Both the position numbers and the translations under genes were made by a program. DNA of 64,000 nt from Pseudomonas sp. 8Z. Lineage in GTDB: Bacteria; Pseudomonadota; Gammaproteobacteria; Pseudomonadales; Pseudomonadaceae. The notes beneath the pieces are model-generated. The model saw nothing but the letters and a program-made list of their open reading frames with translations. It had not been told where the DNA came from and did not search any database. The first letter of the stretch is position 1, and every line of letters begins with the position of its first letter. The stretch covers positions 251,206-315,205 of the forward strand of contig NZ_LR733825.1 in NCBI RefSeq assembly GCF_902506535.1, written 5' to 3'. This document shows positions 1 through 9,632 of the stretch, one piece after another.

Positions 1-182
1 GGTGGATTCGGTGTCTTCATCTCAACGGTATTGGTCGTGGGTAGCTCGACGCTTTCGGCGGCGGTGCCGTCCGGTGGTTGATTGGTGAAGACCGTATTGC
101 CTTTGGCATCGGTGTATTTGTAGATCTGCGCGCTGGCCGGCAGGGCCAAGGCGAGCAGCAGACAGACGAGTAATGGGCGCAT
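1..182 (-). CDS. DUF4124-domain secreted protein, partial (3' end outside window)
   Basis: Sixty codons are visible. The start is the ATG whose complement is CAT at 180-182. The product begins MRPLLVCLLLALALPASAQ, a clear signal peptide, followed by IYKYTDAKGNTVFTNQPP, the hallmark of the DUF4124 domain (Y-x-W/Y-x-D-x-x-G-x-x-x-x-T/S-x-x-P). In pseudomonads a gene of this type sits just upstream of glnA on the same strand, which fits here. The protein is probably periplasmic. Its function is unknown. The gene runs off the left edge. Confidence 0.8.
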   Translation of the reverse strand, partial: MRPLLVCLLLALALPASAQIYKYTDAKGNTVFTNQPPDGTAAESVELPTTNTVEMKTPNP

Positions 183-404
183 GGGCCGATCCTTCCTCGG
201 GCGATGCGCTAAGCCTTGCACTGCCTGTGCTTCCTGGCAAGCGTGGGGCGCTTTGGCTGTGAGCTTTGCCTGCAAAACCAGGGGCTTTCATCAGAAGGGT
301 TCTTCGCATTCTCGGGGGAGTGATTGGTCGATACTGGACTGGCAAGTTTGTGTGTTGGTTGTTTTGATTTCAGTTCTGAATCGCCGCGTTCTTGTTGATG
401 TCTT

Positions 405-1033
405 TGGTTTCGCCTTCCCAGGCGAGTTACTTTGCGGGCAAAGTAACCAAACCCTCCGCCCGTTCATCCGGCCCTCGCTGCGCGAGGGTTCGCTCACTCC
501 ATCGCCGTTCCAGAGGCCCGCCACGATGGGCCATCCATGGCCCTCCGTGGCTCTCGCGACATCCTGTCGCTCGACCTCTTCCACGACGATTCCGTTCGCC
601 CTCCTGGGCGGGCTCTGCACGCGCCTGAACCTGCGGTAACTCAGGTGTAGCAGGGAGTGCTCTGGTAAGAGCAATAGCAAACCGCTGTGGTCGTCGAATC
701 AAACCCATAGTTTCAGGCGCGCGAATGGCCCCTTCAGGAGGGTGAGTGGAATCGTTGCGTAGAGTGGTGAGCCGCAGGGATGCGACGAGATACCGATGGC
801 GGCCCCGCGAAATGGGCCAGGGACGGCCCATGTACGCCGACCCTCGGAGCAACGATGGGGCGAAACGTAGCGAAGCGAAGTAACAGCCGAAGGCTGGCCT
901 GAAGGGCGAGCGAAGCGAGTAACGAAACCCCGGCGAAGCAGGACGGGGGCGCCTAGCTCGGATGTCAGGGCCAAGACCTTTTGCCTTCTTTTGTGGCGTT
1001 TGACAAAAGAAGGTCGCCGGGAGGCGAAACGGG
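405..1033. repeat. ~630 bp intergenic repeat element bounded by inverted hairpin ends
   Basis: The ~1 kb between the DUF4124 gene and glnA has no credible gene; open frames there are short and conflict with each other. The stretch has an inverted design. The left end (405-447) reads GTTTCGCCTTCCCAGGCGA and then a perfect hairpin, GTTACTTT-gcgggc-AAAGTAAC. The right end (984-1033), read on the other strand, gives GTTTCGCCTCCCGGCGACC and the hairpin made by CCTTCTTTT/AAAAGAAGG. Inner segments also look loosely inverted (near 520-560 and 800-845, both with gatgggcc/gggccag-like words). Similar spacer sequences are familiar from pseudomonad genomes, but I cannot name the family. Confidence 0.5.
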
Positions 1034-1132
1034 AACCATCAGCGGAGCGCGATAAACAGCTTTACACCAAAAACCAAGGCACGCTCACGCAAACTTGCCA
1101 GTCCGGTCTCAAGCAAACGCCCCCCGCACATA

Positions 1133-1170
1133 ATAAAAAAGCCCCGCTAGGCAGAGCCGGGCGGGGCTTT
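1133..1170 (-). terminator. Rho-independent terminator of glnA
   Basis: On the minus strand a 9-bp stem (AAGCCCCGC / GCGGGGCTT) with a 13-nt loop is followed by a run of T's. It starts about 33 bp after the glnA stop codon. Confidence 0.85.
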
Positions 1171-1202
1171 CGAGTGCGCCGCACGAGGCGGCGCAGACTG
1201 GC

Positions 1203-2609
1203 TTAGACGCTGTAGTACAGGTCGTATTCCAGCGGGTGTACGAAGGTACGGACTTTGATTTCTTCTTCGGACTTCAGCTCGATGTAGGCATCGATAAAGT
1301 CGTCGGAGAACACGCCGCCCTTGGTCAGGAACGCACGGCCCTTGTCCAACTCTTCCAGGGCTTCTTTCAGGCTGCCGCAAACCTGCGGGATCAGCTTGCC
1401 TTCTTCCGGCGGCAGGTCGTACAGGTTCTTGTCAGCGGCATCGCCGGGGTGGATCTTGTTCTGGATGCCGTCCAGGCCGGCCATCAGCAGAGCTGCGAAG
1501 GCCAGGTACGGGTTGGCAGCCGGATCCGGGAAGCGCGCTTCGATACGACGGGCTTTCGGGCTGGAAACGTACGGAATACGGATCGAGGCGGAACGGTTGC
1601 GAGCCGAGTAGGCCAGCATGACCGGCGCTTCGAAGCCCGGAACCAGACGCTTGTAGGAGTTGGTCGACGGGTTGGTGAAGCCGTTCAGGGCCTTACCGTG
1701 CTTGATGATGCCGCCGATGAAGTACAGAGCGGTCTCGGACAGACCGGCATAGCCTTCGCCTGCGAAGGTGTTCTTGCCGTCTTTGGAGATCGACATGTGT
1801 ACGTGCATGCCCGAGCCGTTGTCGCCGTACAGCGGCTTCGGCATGAAGGTAGCGGTTTTGCCATAGGCATCGGCTACGTTGTGCACGCAGTACTTCAGGG
1901 TCTGAACTTCGTCAGCCTTGTTGACCAGGGTGTTGAACTTCACGCCGATTTCGTTCTGACCGGCAGTGGCCACTTCGTGGTGGTGAACTTCGACGACCAG
2001 GCCCATTTCTTCCAGGGCGTTGCACATGGCGGTACGAATTTCGTGGTCGTGATCGACCGGCGGAACCGGGAAGTAACCACCTTTGACGGCTGGGCGGTGG
2101 CCTTTGTTGCCGCCTTCGATGTCGCCGTCGGTCATCCAGGAGCCTTGTTCGGAGTAGATCTTGAACATGGAGCCGGAGATGTCGGACTTGAACTTAACTT
2201 GGTCGAAGATGAAGAACTCAGGCTCCGGGCCGACGAATACGGTGTCGCCGATACCGGTGGACTTCAGGTATTCCTCGGCGCGCTTGGCGATGGAGCGCGG
2301 GTCGCGATCATAGCCTTGCATGGTGCTCGGTTCGATGATGTCGCAGACGATGATCAGGGTCGGCTCTTCGGTGAACGGATCCAGAACGGCGGTTTCATCA
2401 ACCGGCGACAGGATCATGTCGGAAGCTTCGATGCCTTTCCAGCCATGGATGGAGGAACCGTCGAACATTTTGCCGTGCTCGAAGAAATCTTCGTCCAGGG
2501 CGTCACGGGCCGGCATGGTCACGTGCTGCTGCTTGCCCTTGGTGTCGGTGAAGCGCAGGTCAACCCACTTCACGTCGTGTTCTTTGATCAGTTGAACAGC
2601 CTTAGACAT
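1203..2609 (-). CDS. glnA: Type I glutamine synthetase
   Basis: GlnA makes glutamine from glutamate, ammonia and ATP in the cytoplasm and is the main ammonia-assimilating enzyme. The 468-residue length is typical of proteobacterial GSI-beta. Visible signatures are the beta-grasp start ([10 protein letters not shown]), the catalytic FDGSSIHGW stretch, the ATP-binding region near [14 protein letters not shown], and the adenylylation site NLYDLPPE, whose tyrosine falls at residue 397 as in enteric enzymes. Activity is therefore probably tuned by GlnE adenylylation. The ATG has a strong GGAGG eight bases upstream. A sigma54 promoter and paired NtrC sites lie upstream, and a strong terminator follows. 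The gene is transcribed divergently from thiI. Confidence 0.98.
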   Translation of the reverse strand: MSKAVQLIKEHDVKWVDLRFTDTKGKQQHVTMPARDALDEDFFEHGKMFDGSSIHGWKGIEASDMILSPVDETAVLDPFTEEPTLIIVCDIIEPSTMQGYDRDPRSIAKRAEEYLKSTGIGDTVFVGPEPEFFIFDQVKFKSDISGSMFKIYSEQGSWMTDGDIEGGNKGHRPAVKGGYFPVPPVDHDHEIRTAMCNALEEMGLVVEVHHHEVATAGQNEIGVKFNTLVNKADEVQTLKYCVHNVADAYGKTATFMPKPLYGDNGSGMHVHMSISKDGKNTFAGEGYAGLSETALYFIGGIIKHGKALNGFTNPSTNSYKRLVPGFEAPVMLAYSARNRSASIRIPYVSSPKARRIEARFPDPAANPYLAFAALLMAGLDGIQNKIHPGDAADKNLYDLPPEEGKLIPQVCGSLKEALEELDKGRAFLTKGGVFSDDFIDAYIELKSEEEIKVRTFVHPLEYDLYYSV

Positions 2610-2705
2610 GTTTTCCTCCAGATGGAAAAGGCTCTTATCGATGAGCCTCGAATATGCGGTGAAGCCCGGCGGGATAGTCCGTCAGGGCGACCTGCCTCAC
2701 AAGGG

Positions 2706-2721
2706 AGCAAATTGCATGCCA
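2706..2721 (-). promoter_or_regulatory. Sigma54 (RpoN) promoter of glnA
   Basis: The minus strand reads TGGCATGCAATTTGCT, matching TGGCAC-N5-TTGCW with the invariant GG and GC at the right spacing. The start of transcription would be near 2695, leaving an ~85-nt leader before glnA. The arrangement matches glnAp2 of enteric bacteria. Confidence 0.85.
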
Positions 2722-2793
2722 GTGCCCTGTAATGGACGGAGCCCCGGAAAGTCAGGCGTTGCGCGGTCTGCGCGCATTCTTTGTGTATTGTTT

Positions 2794-2841
2794 TGCACCA
2801 GATTGATCCATTGAAATATCGAAGAGCACTCTTATGGTGCA
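2794..2841 (-). promoter_or_regulatory. Tandem NtrC-binding sites (enhancer) for glnA
   Basis: Two 17-bp dyads fit the NtrC consensus TGCACCA-N3-TGGTGCA. One at 2825-2841 reads AGCACTCTTATGGTGCA (one half perfect). One at 2794-2810 reads TGCACCAGATTGATCCA (one half perfect, the other 5/7). They are 31 bp apart (about three helical turns) and centred about 107 and 138 bp upstream of the predicted start site. This is nearly the same geometry as the E. coli glnA enhancer. Confidence 0.75.
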
Positions 2842-2889
2842 TTAAGGTTGTTTGGCAGTATTTTTGGTCAAAGCTTGAACAATTTCCGC

Positions 2890-2895
2890 TATAAT
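2890..2895 (+). promoter_or_regulatory. Probable sigma70 -10 box for thiI
   Basis: A perfect TATAAT lies 41 bp upstream of the thiI ATG. The -35 region is poor: GTCAAA at 17-bp spacing, with a TTGGTC three bases further up. The position just outside the divergent glnA enhancer is compatible with a housekeeping promoter. Confidence 0.55.
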
Positions 2896-2936
2896 CCGCG
2901 CCCCTGTTTTTCCGCTGCCTGTTCGGGCGCTATTTC

Positions 2937-4391
2937 ATGAAGCTGATCGTTAAAGTTTTCCCAGAAATCACCATCAAGAGCCGCCCGGTGCGCAAGCAGT
3001 TCATTCGCCAGTTGGGGAAGAACATTCGCGCCGTGCTGCGCGACCTCGACCCTGCGCTGCGGGTTACCGGTGTCTGGGACAACCTGGAGGTCGAGACTGA
3101 CCTCGACGATCCGCGCCTGCTCGAAGAAATGACCGAGCGCCTGCGCAACACACCGGGCATCGGTTTGTTCCTCGAAGTCAACGAATACCCGTTGGGTGAT
3201 CTGGACGACATCACCGAGCACTGCAAGCGCCATTACGCCGAGCAGTTGCCGGGCAAGATCTTCGCCGTGCGCTGCAAACGCGGCGGCAAGCATGCGTTTA
3301 GCTCCATCGATGTCGAGCGCCATGTCGGCTCGCGCCTGCGTCGTGAGTGCGGTGCTGCAGGCATCGATCTGAAGACGCCGGACGTTGAAGTGCGTATGGA
3401 AATTCGCGACCAGCGCCTCTTCGTGGTGCATAACCGTCACGAAGGCCTTGGCGGCTACCCGTTGGGCTCGCTGGAACAGACCCTGGTGCTGATGAGCGGC
3501 GGCTTCGACTCTACCGTGGCGGCTTATCAGATGATGCGTCGCGGCCTGGTCAGCCACTTCTGCTTCTTCAATCTTGGTGGTCGTGCCCACGAATTGGGCG
3601 TGATGGAGGTAGCGCACTATATTTGGCAGAAGTTCGGCCGCTCGCAGCGCGTGCTGTTCATCAGTGTGCCGTTCGAGGAAGTGGTCGGCGAGATTCTCGG
3701 CAAGGTCGACAATAGCCAGATGGGCGTTATTCTCAAGCGCATGATGCTGCGCGCCGCCACCCGTATCGCCGAGAAACTGCAGATCGAAGCGCTGGTGACC
3801 GGCGAAGCGATCAGCCAGGTATCGAGCCAGACCCTGACCAACCTCGCAGTCATCGATTCGGCCACCGACATGCTGGTCATGCGTCCGCTGATCGCTAGCC
3901 ACAAGCAAGACATCATCGACACCGCCACGCAGATCGGCACCGCCGAGTTCGCCAAGAACATGCCCGAATACTGCGGTGTGATTTCGGTCAACCCGACCAC
4001 TCGTGCGCGCGGTTACCGCATCGAGAGGGAAGAAACGCAGTTCGACATGGCGGTGCTTGAGCGCGCCCTAGAGCGTGCCACGCAGTTGCCGATTGACCGG
4101 GTGATCGACGAGCTGGGCAAGGACATCAAGGTCGAAGAAGTCAGCGCAGCGCTGGCCGGGCAAATCGTCATCGACATTCGCCACCCCGATGCTGCCGAGG
4201 ACGAGCCGCTGGAGATCCCCGGCATCGAAGTGCAGGCGCTGCCGTTCTACGCGCTGAACAACAAATTCAAGGAACTGGATGAGAACCGCCAGTACCTGCT
4301 GTATTGCGACAAGGGTGTGATGAGTCGTCTGCACGCCCATCACCTGCTGAGCGAGGGGCACGCCAATGTGCGCGTTTATCGTCCGGCATAG
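2937..4391 (+). CDS. thiI: tRNA 4-thiouridine synthase ThiI with rhodanese domain
   Basis: ThiI adenylates U8 of tRNA and transfers sulfur to form 4-thiouridine; in many bacteria it also feeds thiazole (thiamine) synthesis. The 484-residue protein has the expected order: an N-terminal ferredoxin-like/THUMP region (to about residue 165), the PP-loop [11 protein letters not shown] starting near residue 186, and a C-terminal rhodanese domain. The catalytic cysteine lies in [10 protein letters not shown], about residue 457. The rhodanese extension is found in the enteric/pseudomonad form. It is followed after ~160 bp by typA in the same direction, as in other pseudomonads. Confidence 0.97.
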   Translation: MKLIVKVFPEITIKSRPVRKQFIRQLGKNIRAVLRDLDPALRVTGVWDNLEVETDLDDPRLLEEMTERLRNTPGIGLFLEVNEYPLGDLDDITEHCKRHYAEQLPGKIFAVRCKRGGKHAFSSIDVERHVGSRLRRECGAAGIDLKTPDVEVRMEIRDQRLFVVHNRHEGLGGYPLGSLEQTLVLMSGGFDSTVAAYQMMRRGLVSHFCFFNLGGRAHELGVMEVAHYIWQKFGRSQRVLFISVPFEEVVGEILGKVDNSQMGVILKRMMLRAATRIAEKLQIEALVTGEAISQVSSQTLTNLAVIDSATDMLVMRPLIASHKQDIIDTATQIGTAEFAKNMPEYCGVISVNPTTRARGYRIEREETQFDMAVLERALERATQLPIDRVIDELGKDIKVEEVSAALAGQIVIDIRHPDAAEDEPLEIPGIEVQALPFYALNNKFKELDENRQYLLYCDKGVMSRLHAHHLLSEGHANVRVYRPA

Positions 4392-4553
4392 AACGCCGGG
4401 GCTCAATGGCGGCAGCATCCGCCATCGCCCTCCCGACAGCGCTCGGCACTGAACAAGGCGTCGGCCTATTTTTGTAACGACCTGCCTGTAACTTCCAATC
4501 CTGATTTTTCGCGTTGGGCCTCGCGGCCCGGCCCACTCTACGAGACCACAACT

Positions 4554-6374
4554 GTGATCGAAAAACTGCGCAACATCGCCATCATCGCCCACGTCGACCA
4601 TGGCAAAACCACCCTCGTCGACAAACTGCTGCGTCTGTCCGGCACCCTCGACCGTAAAGAAGCGGAAAACGAGCGCGTCATGGACTCCAACGACCAGGAG
4701 AAAGAGCGCGGCATTACCATTTTGGCCAAGAACACTGCGCTGAAATGGGGCGACTACAACATCAACATCGTCGACACCCCCGGACACGCCGACTTCGGCG
4801 GTGAAGTGGAGCGCGTGATGAGCATGGTCGACTCCGTGCTGCTGGTAGTCGACGCCCAGGACGGCCCGATGCCGCAAACCCGCTTCGTGACCCAGAAGGC
4901 GTTCAAGGCCGGCCTGCGTCCGATCGTCGTGGTCAACAAGATCGACCGTCCGGGCGCGCGTCCTGACTGGGTCATCGACCAGATCTTCGACCTGTTCGAC
5001 AACCTCGGCGCCACCGACGAGCAACTGGACTTCCCGATCGTCTACGCCTCGGCCCTGAACGGCATCGCCGGCATGGATCACGAGAAGATGGACGACAACA
5101 TGGACGCCCTGTTCCAGGCCATCGTCGACCACGTACCGGCACCGGTTGTTGACGCTTCTGGCCCGTTCCAGATGCAAATTTCCCAGTTGGACTACAACAG
5201 CTTCCTCGGCGTAATCGGCATCGGCCGTATCGCCCGTGGCACCATCAAGGCCAACAGCCCGGTCACCGCCATTGGCGCCGACGGCAAGAAGCGCAACGGC
5301 CGTATCCTGAAGATCATGGGTCACTCCGGTCTGCAGCGCGTCGAAGTACAAGAAGCCCAAGCCGGTGACATCGTCTGCGTATCGGGTATGGACGAGCTGT
5401 ACATCTCCGACACCCTGTGCGACCAGAACAACGTCGAGGCCCTGCCGCCTTTGACCGTCGACCAGCCGACCGTGAGCATGACCTTCCAGGTCAACGACTC
5501 GCCGTTCGCCGGTAAAGAAGGCAAGTTCGTCACCAGCCGCAACATCAAGGACCGTCTGGAAAAAGAACTGCTGCACAACGTCGCCTTGCGCGTCGAGCCG
5601 GGCGAGACCCCGGAGAAGTTCAAGGTTTCCGGTCGTGGTGAGCTGCACCTGTCGGTACTGATCGAAACCATGCGTCGCGAAGGCTTCGAGCTGGCCGTAG
5701 GCCGCCCGGAAGTGGTGATCATCGAGAACGAAGCCGGCGAGAAGCAGGAGCCGTACGAGAACGTCACCATCGACATCGAAGAACAGCATCAGGGTTCGGT
5801 GATGGAGCAGATGGGCCTGCGTAAAGGCGATCTGACCAACATGGTTCCCGATGGCAAGGGCCGTATCCGCCTGGAATACACCATCCCGGCGCGCGGCCTG
5901 ATCGGCTTCCGTAACAACTTCCTGACTCTGACCTCGGGCAGCGGCATCCTGACCTCGACCTTCAGCCACTACGGCGCGATCAAGGCTGGTGAAGTGTCCA
6001 ACCGTCAGAACGGCGTACTGGTCTCCATGGCCACCGGCACCGCGCTGACCTACTCGCTGGAAACCCTGCAGGCGCGCGGCAAGCTGTTCCTCGAGCCGGG
6101 CCAGGACATCTACGAAGGTCAGCTAGCCGGCATCAACAGCCGTGACAACGACCTGGTGATCAACCCCACCAAGGGCAAGAAACTCGACAACATGCGTGCC
6201 TCGGGCAAAGACGAAGTCATCGCCCTGGTTCCGCCGATCAAGTTCACCCTCGAGCAGGCGCTGGAATTCATCGCCGACGACGAGCTGGTGGAAGTGACGC
6301 CGAAGTCGATCCGCCTGCGTAAGAAGTACCTGAACGAGAACGACCGCAAGCGCTTCGAACGCGCCAAGGTCTAA
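4554..6374 (+). CDS. typA: Ribosome-associated translational GTPase TypA/BipA
   Basis: TypA/BipA is an EF-G-like GTPase that binds the 70S ribosome and helps 50S assembly and stress adaptation. The 606-residue protein starts at a GTG ([20 protein letters not shown]). G motifs are AHVDHGKTT (G1), [10 protein letters not shown] (G3) and [10 protein letters not shown] (G4). The BipA-type C-terminal half includes [12 protein letters not shown] and ends in the lysine-rich [20 protein letters not shown] strong terminator follows. Confidence 0.97.
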   Translation: MIEKLRNIAIIAHVDHGKTTLVDKLLRLSGTLDRKEAENERVMDSNDQEKERGITILAKNTALKWGDYNINIVDTPGHADFGGEVERVMSMVDSVLLVVDAQDGPMPQTRFVTQKAFKAGLRPIVVVNKIDRPGARPDWVIDQIFDLFDNLGATDEQLDFPIVYASALNGIAGMDHEKMDDNMDALFQAIVDHVPAPVVDASGPFQMQISQLDYNSFLGVIGIGRIARGTIKANSPVTAIGADGKKRNGRILKIMGHSGLQRVEVQEAQAGDIVCVSGMDELYISDTLCDQNNVEALPPLTVDQPTVSMTFQVNDSPFAGKEGKFVTSRNIKDRLEKELLHNVALRVEPGETPEKFKVSGRGELHLSVLIETMRREGFELAVGRPEVVIIENEAGEKQEPYENVTIDIEEQHQGSVMEQMGLRKGDLTNMVPDGKGRIRLEYTIPARGLIGFRNNFLTLTSGSGILTSTFSHYGAIKAGEVSNRQNGVLVSMATGTALTYSLETLQARGKLFLEPGQDIYEGQLAGINSRDNDLVINPTKGKKLDNMRASGKDEVIALVPPIKFTLEQALEFIADDELVEVTPKSIRLRKKYLNENDRKRFERAKV

Positions 6375-6410
6375 GAGCGGCGGTAAGCCTCAGGCTTTAA
6401 GCTGCAAGTG

Positions 6411-6448
6411 AAAAAAAGCCCCGCCAGAGCGATCTGGCGGGGTTTTTT
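6411..6448 (+). terminator. Rho-independent terminator of typA
   Basis: A 10-bp stem (CCCCGCCAGA / TCTGGCGGGG) with a 4-nt loop is followed by TTTTTT. It is flanked by an A-run on the left, so it could work in both directions. Confidence 0.9.
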
Positions 6449-6538
6449 ACTATTTGGGTACCTTCGATGGGTCGTGTACACCGGTGTCACTTGTAGGAGC
6501 GAGCTCTGCTCGCGAAGCCTTTGCAGCCGGCCTATGGA

Positions 6539-6661
6539 TTATGTCGCCCCGTCCTCGCGTTCCTCCTTTGCGCGCTTCAGTTCGCGATACTCGCAGTAAT
6601 GCTCATAGGCCGCTTTGGCGACGACGGCCAGGCCAATGGTGGCGAGGATATTTTTCAGCAT
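6539..6661 (-). CDS. Small 40-residue hypothetical protein
   Basis: A complete small frame runs from the ATG at 6661 to a TAA at 6539. It starts MLKNILATIGLAVVAKAAYE, a hydrophobic N-terminal helix, and ends in a charged helix rich in E, R and K (YRELKRAKEEREDGAT). A GGAGT lies 6 bases before the start. The layout suggests a single-pass membrane or membrane-associated small protein. Function unknown. Confidence 0.6.
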   Translation of the reverse strand: MLKNILATIGLAVVAKAAYEHYCEYRELKRAKEEREDGAT

Positions 6662-6687
6662 GCTGTTACTCCTGTCTGTCGAGGCGG

Positions 6688-6900
6688 CTAATCGTGGCGG
6701 CGCTGCAGAAAATCATTGAGGCGAGTCCTCATGATCTCGGTGCGAGTGGCCGCACGGCATTCCAGCGTTTCGTTGCTGCATTTGGGGCAATGGCTATACC
6801 AGTCGACTCCCATCACCAGGCAATCGCTCAGCGGAATCGTGGTGCCGTGCCAATCGCAAACATTACAAAGAAAGGTGCGCGGCTGGGGTGGTATTGGCAT
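6688..6900 (-). CDS. Small zinc-ribbon hypothetical protein
   Basis: The 70-residue protein starting MPIPPQPRTFLCNVCDWHG carries two Cys pairs, CNVC near residue 12 and CPKC near residue 39, so it probably binds one zinc ion. The start at 6900 is preferred over an upstream one because GGGAG lies 8 bases before it. It lies upstream of the 40-residue gene on the same strand. Function unknown. Confidence 0.6.
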   Translation of the reverse strand: MPIPPQPRTFLCNVCDWHGTTIPLSDCLVMGVDWYSHCPKCSNETLECRAATRTEIMRTRLNDFLQRRHD

Positions 6901-7041
6901 TAACGAGATCTCCCTTACTCGATGTGGGAGTACTCTGCGGCAGGTGCGCGACAAATGGTGTCGTGGTGTTTGCCTGATTAAATCAGTGCAAGTCCATCAG
7001 CTTCCTTTGATATCGTTTGGCTATCATTCAAAGGAGGCGGT

Positions 7042-7695
7042 ATGTCGTATCAGGAACTCAAGCAGCGCCATCGGCAGGAGCGTGACGCTCAACACTCTAA
7101 CCTGCGTCTGCGCATCCATCGCGCCCTGAGCTGGCTCGATAGGGCCGAACAGGCTGACGACCTTGATGGCCGCTTTATCTTCCTGTGGATCGCCTTCAAC
7201 GCGGCCTACGCCACCGAAATCGACGACCAGCAACGACTCTCCGAGCAGGAAACCTTCAAGGCCTTCTTGCAGAAGCTCTGCACGCTGGACAAGGCCAAGC
7301 GCATCGACGATCTGGTCTGGCAGGAGTTCTCCGGCAGCATCCGCGTACTGCTGGATAACCCCTACGTGTTCCAGAGCTTCTGGGAGCACCAAAGCGGCAA
7401 GATCGACGAAGTTACCTGGAAGAACCGCTTCGCCAGTGGCAAACGCGCGGCCCAGCAGGCGCTGGCCAGTGGCAACACACCGGCATTGCTCGGCGTGTTG
7501 TTCAACCGCCTGTACACCTTGCGCAACCAGCTTATCCATGGCGGCGCCACCTGGAACGGCTCGGTAAACCGCAACCAGCTACGCGACTGCACGAGCCTGC
7601 TGAGCAAGCTCGTGCCGCTGATCATCGAGTTGATGATGGATAGTGCGGATACCTTGTGGGGGGATGCTTGTTATCCGGTGGTGGAGGGGAGGTGA
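7042..7695 (+). CDS. HEPN-domain protein (Apea-like), putative RNase
   Basis: The 217-residue, mostly helical protein has an early motif GRFIFLWIAFNAAYA and, at residues 161-166, RNQLIH. This is the R-x4-H signature of the catalytic helix of HEPN ribonucleases, here in the context LYTLRNQLIHGGATWNGSVN. The N-terminal WIAFNAAY and C-terminal RNQLIHGG pattern is typical of the Apea-like HEPN family, which often occurs near defence genes. An excellent AAAGGAGG precedes the ATG. The gene converges on the cysteine-cluster gene that ends the dynamin block. It has no obvious antitoxin partner, so a toxin role is inference only. Confidence 0.7.
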   Translation: MSYQELKQRHRQERDAQHSNLRLRIHRALSWLDRAEQADDLDGRFIFLWIAFNAAYATEIDDQQRLSEQETFKAFLQKLCTLDKAKRIDDLVWQEFSGSIRVLLDNPYVFQSFWEHQSGKIDEVTWKNRFASGKRAAQQALASGNTPALLGVLFNRLYTLRNQLIHGGATWNGSVNRNQLRDCTSLLSKLVPLIIELMMDSADTLWGDACYPVVEGR

Positions 7696-7708
7696 CTGAG
7701 CCTAGTCG

Positions 7709-8005
7709 TTAGACTTGTTTGGCTAGTGCATCGCTGGCAATGATTTGCAGTTGTCGGCATCCGTCTTGATTCGCTTGGATGAACGCGTCCCAGGTCATTG
7801 TTTGGTGATAACGCAGTTCGTACTGTTTATCGACCCGGCAAGCGTCCGGCCGTTCGTCATAGATGCGGCACCCAGGGTTGTCTTCGTCTAGGTGCCGACA
7901 CACGCCATCGCCGCGATCCATCGCGGCGGTTTCAGGAAGCAGATGCACACGCCGACAGCATTCCATGCAGCGGTTGCAGCTAAAGGCCTGGCGGGTTTCA
8001 GGCAT
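7709..8005 (-). CDS. YkgJ-family cysteine-cluster protein
   Basis: The 98-residue protein MPETRQAFSCNRCMECCRRV carries C-x2-C-x2-CC near residues 10-17. Later cysteines lie in VCRHLD, GCRIYD and ACR, the pattern of the YkgJ/Fliw-like zinc or iron chelating family. The ATG at 8005 overlaps the stop of the preceding GTPase gene by 8 bp (ATGCCTGA), which implies translational coupling and makes it the last gene of the dynamin operon. Such proteins are often uncharacterised; some are thought to bind Fe-S or zinc. A role in this operon is not known. Confidence 0.75.
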   Translation of the reverse strand: MPETRQAFSCNRCMECCRRVHLLPETAAMDRGDGVCRHLDEDNPGCRIYDERPDACRVDKQYELRYHQTMTWDAFIQANQDGCRQLQIIASDALAKQV

Positions 8006-9632
8006 ATTCGCCCATGGCTGCCTGGCACTGAACCAATCTCTCACGATCCTCGCTGAGGTGGCGCTGATCTTGGTCAAGGCTGCCGCGCAGGCTCTGCAGT
8101 TTGTCCTTGATCTCAGCGAAGCTGGTCTTTAGGTGTGTATCGACCATGGCATTCAGCGACTGCGAGAATTCCCAGGCGGTCTCATCGGCGAACGCGCGAA
8201 TAGCTTGGTCGCGGCGTTCGCGCTCCTGGGCTTCCTGCTTAATTTGTTCGTTCAGGCGCTGTTGCTCAGGGTCGCCAGCGAACGCTGAATACAATGCACT
8301 GCCCACTTGAAAGGCAATACTGAGCACCGGGATGACCTTGCCGACAATCTGCTCGGCAACCTTGCCCATGGTGACTGGGCCAACACCTTTGAACAGTGTT
8401 GGCAGCCATTCTTTACCAAGCTTCAGTACGCTGACGACGTGTTCGGCCTTGAGCATGCCGCTTGCCTGACGGACACCTGACTCAAGCAGCGTGAGGTCGA
8501 TACCCTGCGACTCGGGCAACTGCCCCGCTTTAGCTTCCGGCGCATTCAGATCTGGTGCGGCATTAGCACTGTAGGCCTGACGTTGTACTTGGACCTCCCG
8601 AATGACATCGTCGAGCATCTCGGCGGCATCTAGAGCAAGGCGTGTGAGTGCGTCTTCAAGTTCACTACAGATCTGCTGGTTGGCTTGATCAATCAACTGC
8701 TCGACCCTATCTTGAGCAACTTCGATGTTCTGGTTCAAGGCGGTGATAGTACTTTTACCAATGTAGGCGGCCTTGGCGTCGATCAGCGATTTCAAGCCCT
8801 GGCGAATATCGATTTCGCGGCGGGCGATCTCGCTGTAAAAGCGATCCAGGCGCTTGAGCGAGCTTTGATCCTGCTGTTTATCCAGCTCGGCAACTGTTGC
8901 ATCGAGAAACTTGCGTAATTCGGTGGCGACCCGCGCGACGATTTCCTTTTGCTCCACCGACGCGAAGAAGCCCGCCAGATCGCTTTCAAATTTCGGGAAG
9001 CCCGAGCTGTTAAGCAGGTTCTGCTTGTTCTCAAGCTTTGCCTTCAGTGCGGAGCGGGCGTTGACCTCGACAATCGGGATATGCGCAAGCACTTGCTGGT
9101 TGCCCGCTTTTTGCTGAATACGTTCGCGCAGCTCGTCTTTGATGCGTGCAAGGTCGATGGGGTCGAAGCGGTTTTTGCAGTTGAGCACCAGAAAGATCAT
9201 TTTGCCGGCAAGTACCAGCTCCAGCAGCACATCGAGGGTTTTTTCCTCCTCTACCACGCCCAGTGGATTGACCACGAAAACCACCACATCGGACTGGATT
9301 AGCTGCTCACGTGTGATGGCCTCATGCTCAAGGGGGGCGTCTATACCCGGCGTGTCGAGCACTTCGAAGTCACCCCAGCGGTAGCCCTGCACGCGCGCGG
9401 TCTCCGGCACGTCTGCCACGGCAGCCATCTCTTGGCCGAGTAGGGCGTTGATCAGCGTGCTTTTACCTGCGTTGTAGACGCCGTACACCATGATGCTTGC
9501 GCCGACTTGGGCCTTCTTGGCCCTGCTCAGTTCGCGAATGCTGGCGACAGCATTCGGGTTGTAGGTTTCACACAGGCCATCTACCTCGTCGTAGAGAGCC
9601 AGCAGTTTTGTCATTGGGCCAGGTTGGTTCAT
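7998..9632 (-). CDS. Dynamin-like GTPase (first of three in operon)
   Basis: The 544-residue protein has an N-terminal large-GTPase domain: G1 GVYNAGKST (51-59), PETA switch threonine near 79, and G3 DTPG (93-96). The usual N/TKxD position reads NCKN (151-154), so G4 is atypical. A long helical region rich in Q, E and R follows. A hydrophobic stretch, VIPVLSIAFQVGSALYSAF, lies near residue 440 and could be the membrane-contacting paddle, as in bacterial dynamins. Its start overlaps the stop of the upstream GTPase gene by 4 bp (ATGA). Known bacterial dynamins remodel membranes, and ETEC LeoA/B/C is the nearest precedent for several in one operon. Assignment to that family is inference. Confidence 0.8.
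   Translation of the reverse strand: MNQPGPMTKLLALYDEVDGLCETYNPNAVASIRELSRAKKAQVGASIMVYGVYNAGKSTLINALLGQEMAAVADVPETARVQGYRWGDFEVLDTPGIDAPLEHEAITREQLIQSDVVVFVVNPLGVVEEEKTLDVLLELVLAGKMIFLVLNCKNRFDPIDLARIKDELRERIQQKAGNQQVLAHIPIVEVNARSALKAKLENKQNLLNSSGFPKFESDLAGFFASVEQKEIVARVATELRKFLDATVAELDKQQDQSSLKRLDRFYSEIARREIDIRQGLKSLIDAKAAYIGKSTITALNQNIEVAQDRVEQLIDQANQQICSELEDALTRLALDAAEMLDDVIREVQVQRQAYSANAAPDLNAPEAKAGQLPESQGIDLTLLESGVRQASGMLKAEHVVSVLKLGKEWLPTLFKGVGPVTMGKVAEQIVGKVIPVLSIAFQVGSALYSAFAGDPEQQRLNEQIKQEAQERERRDQAIRAFADETAWEFSQSLNAMVDTHLKTSFAEIKDKLQSLRGSLDQDQRHLSEDRERLVQCQAAMGEYA

Noticed and set aside
181..974. Several 70-150 codon frames in the glnA upstream spacer
   Set aside because: They overlap in conflicting frames across inverted repeats; no protein family features.
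1236..2732. 498-codon frame antisense to glnA
   Set aside because: Shadow of a highly biased gene; no domain or ribosome site.
4068..5969. 633-codon frame antisense to thiI/typA
   Set aside because: Shadow frame spanning two real genes on the other strand.
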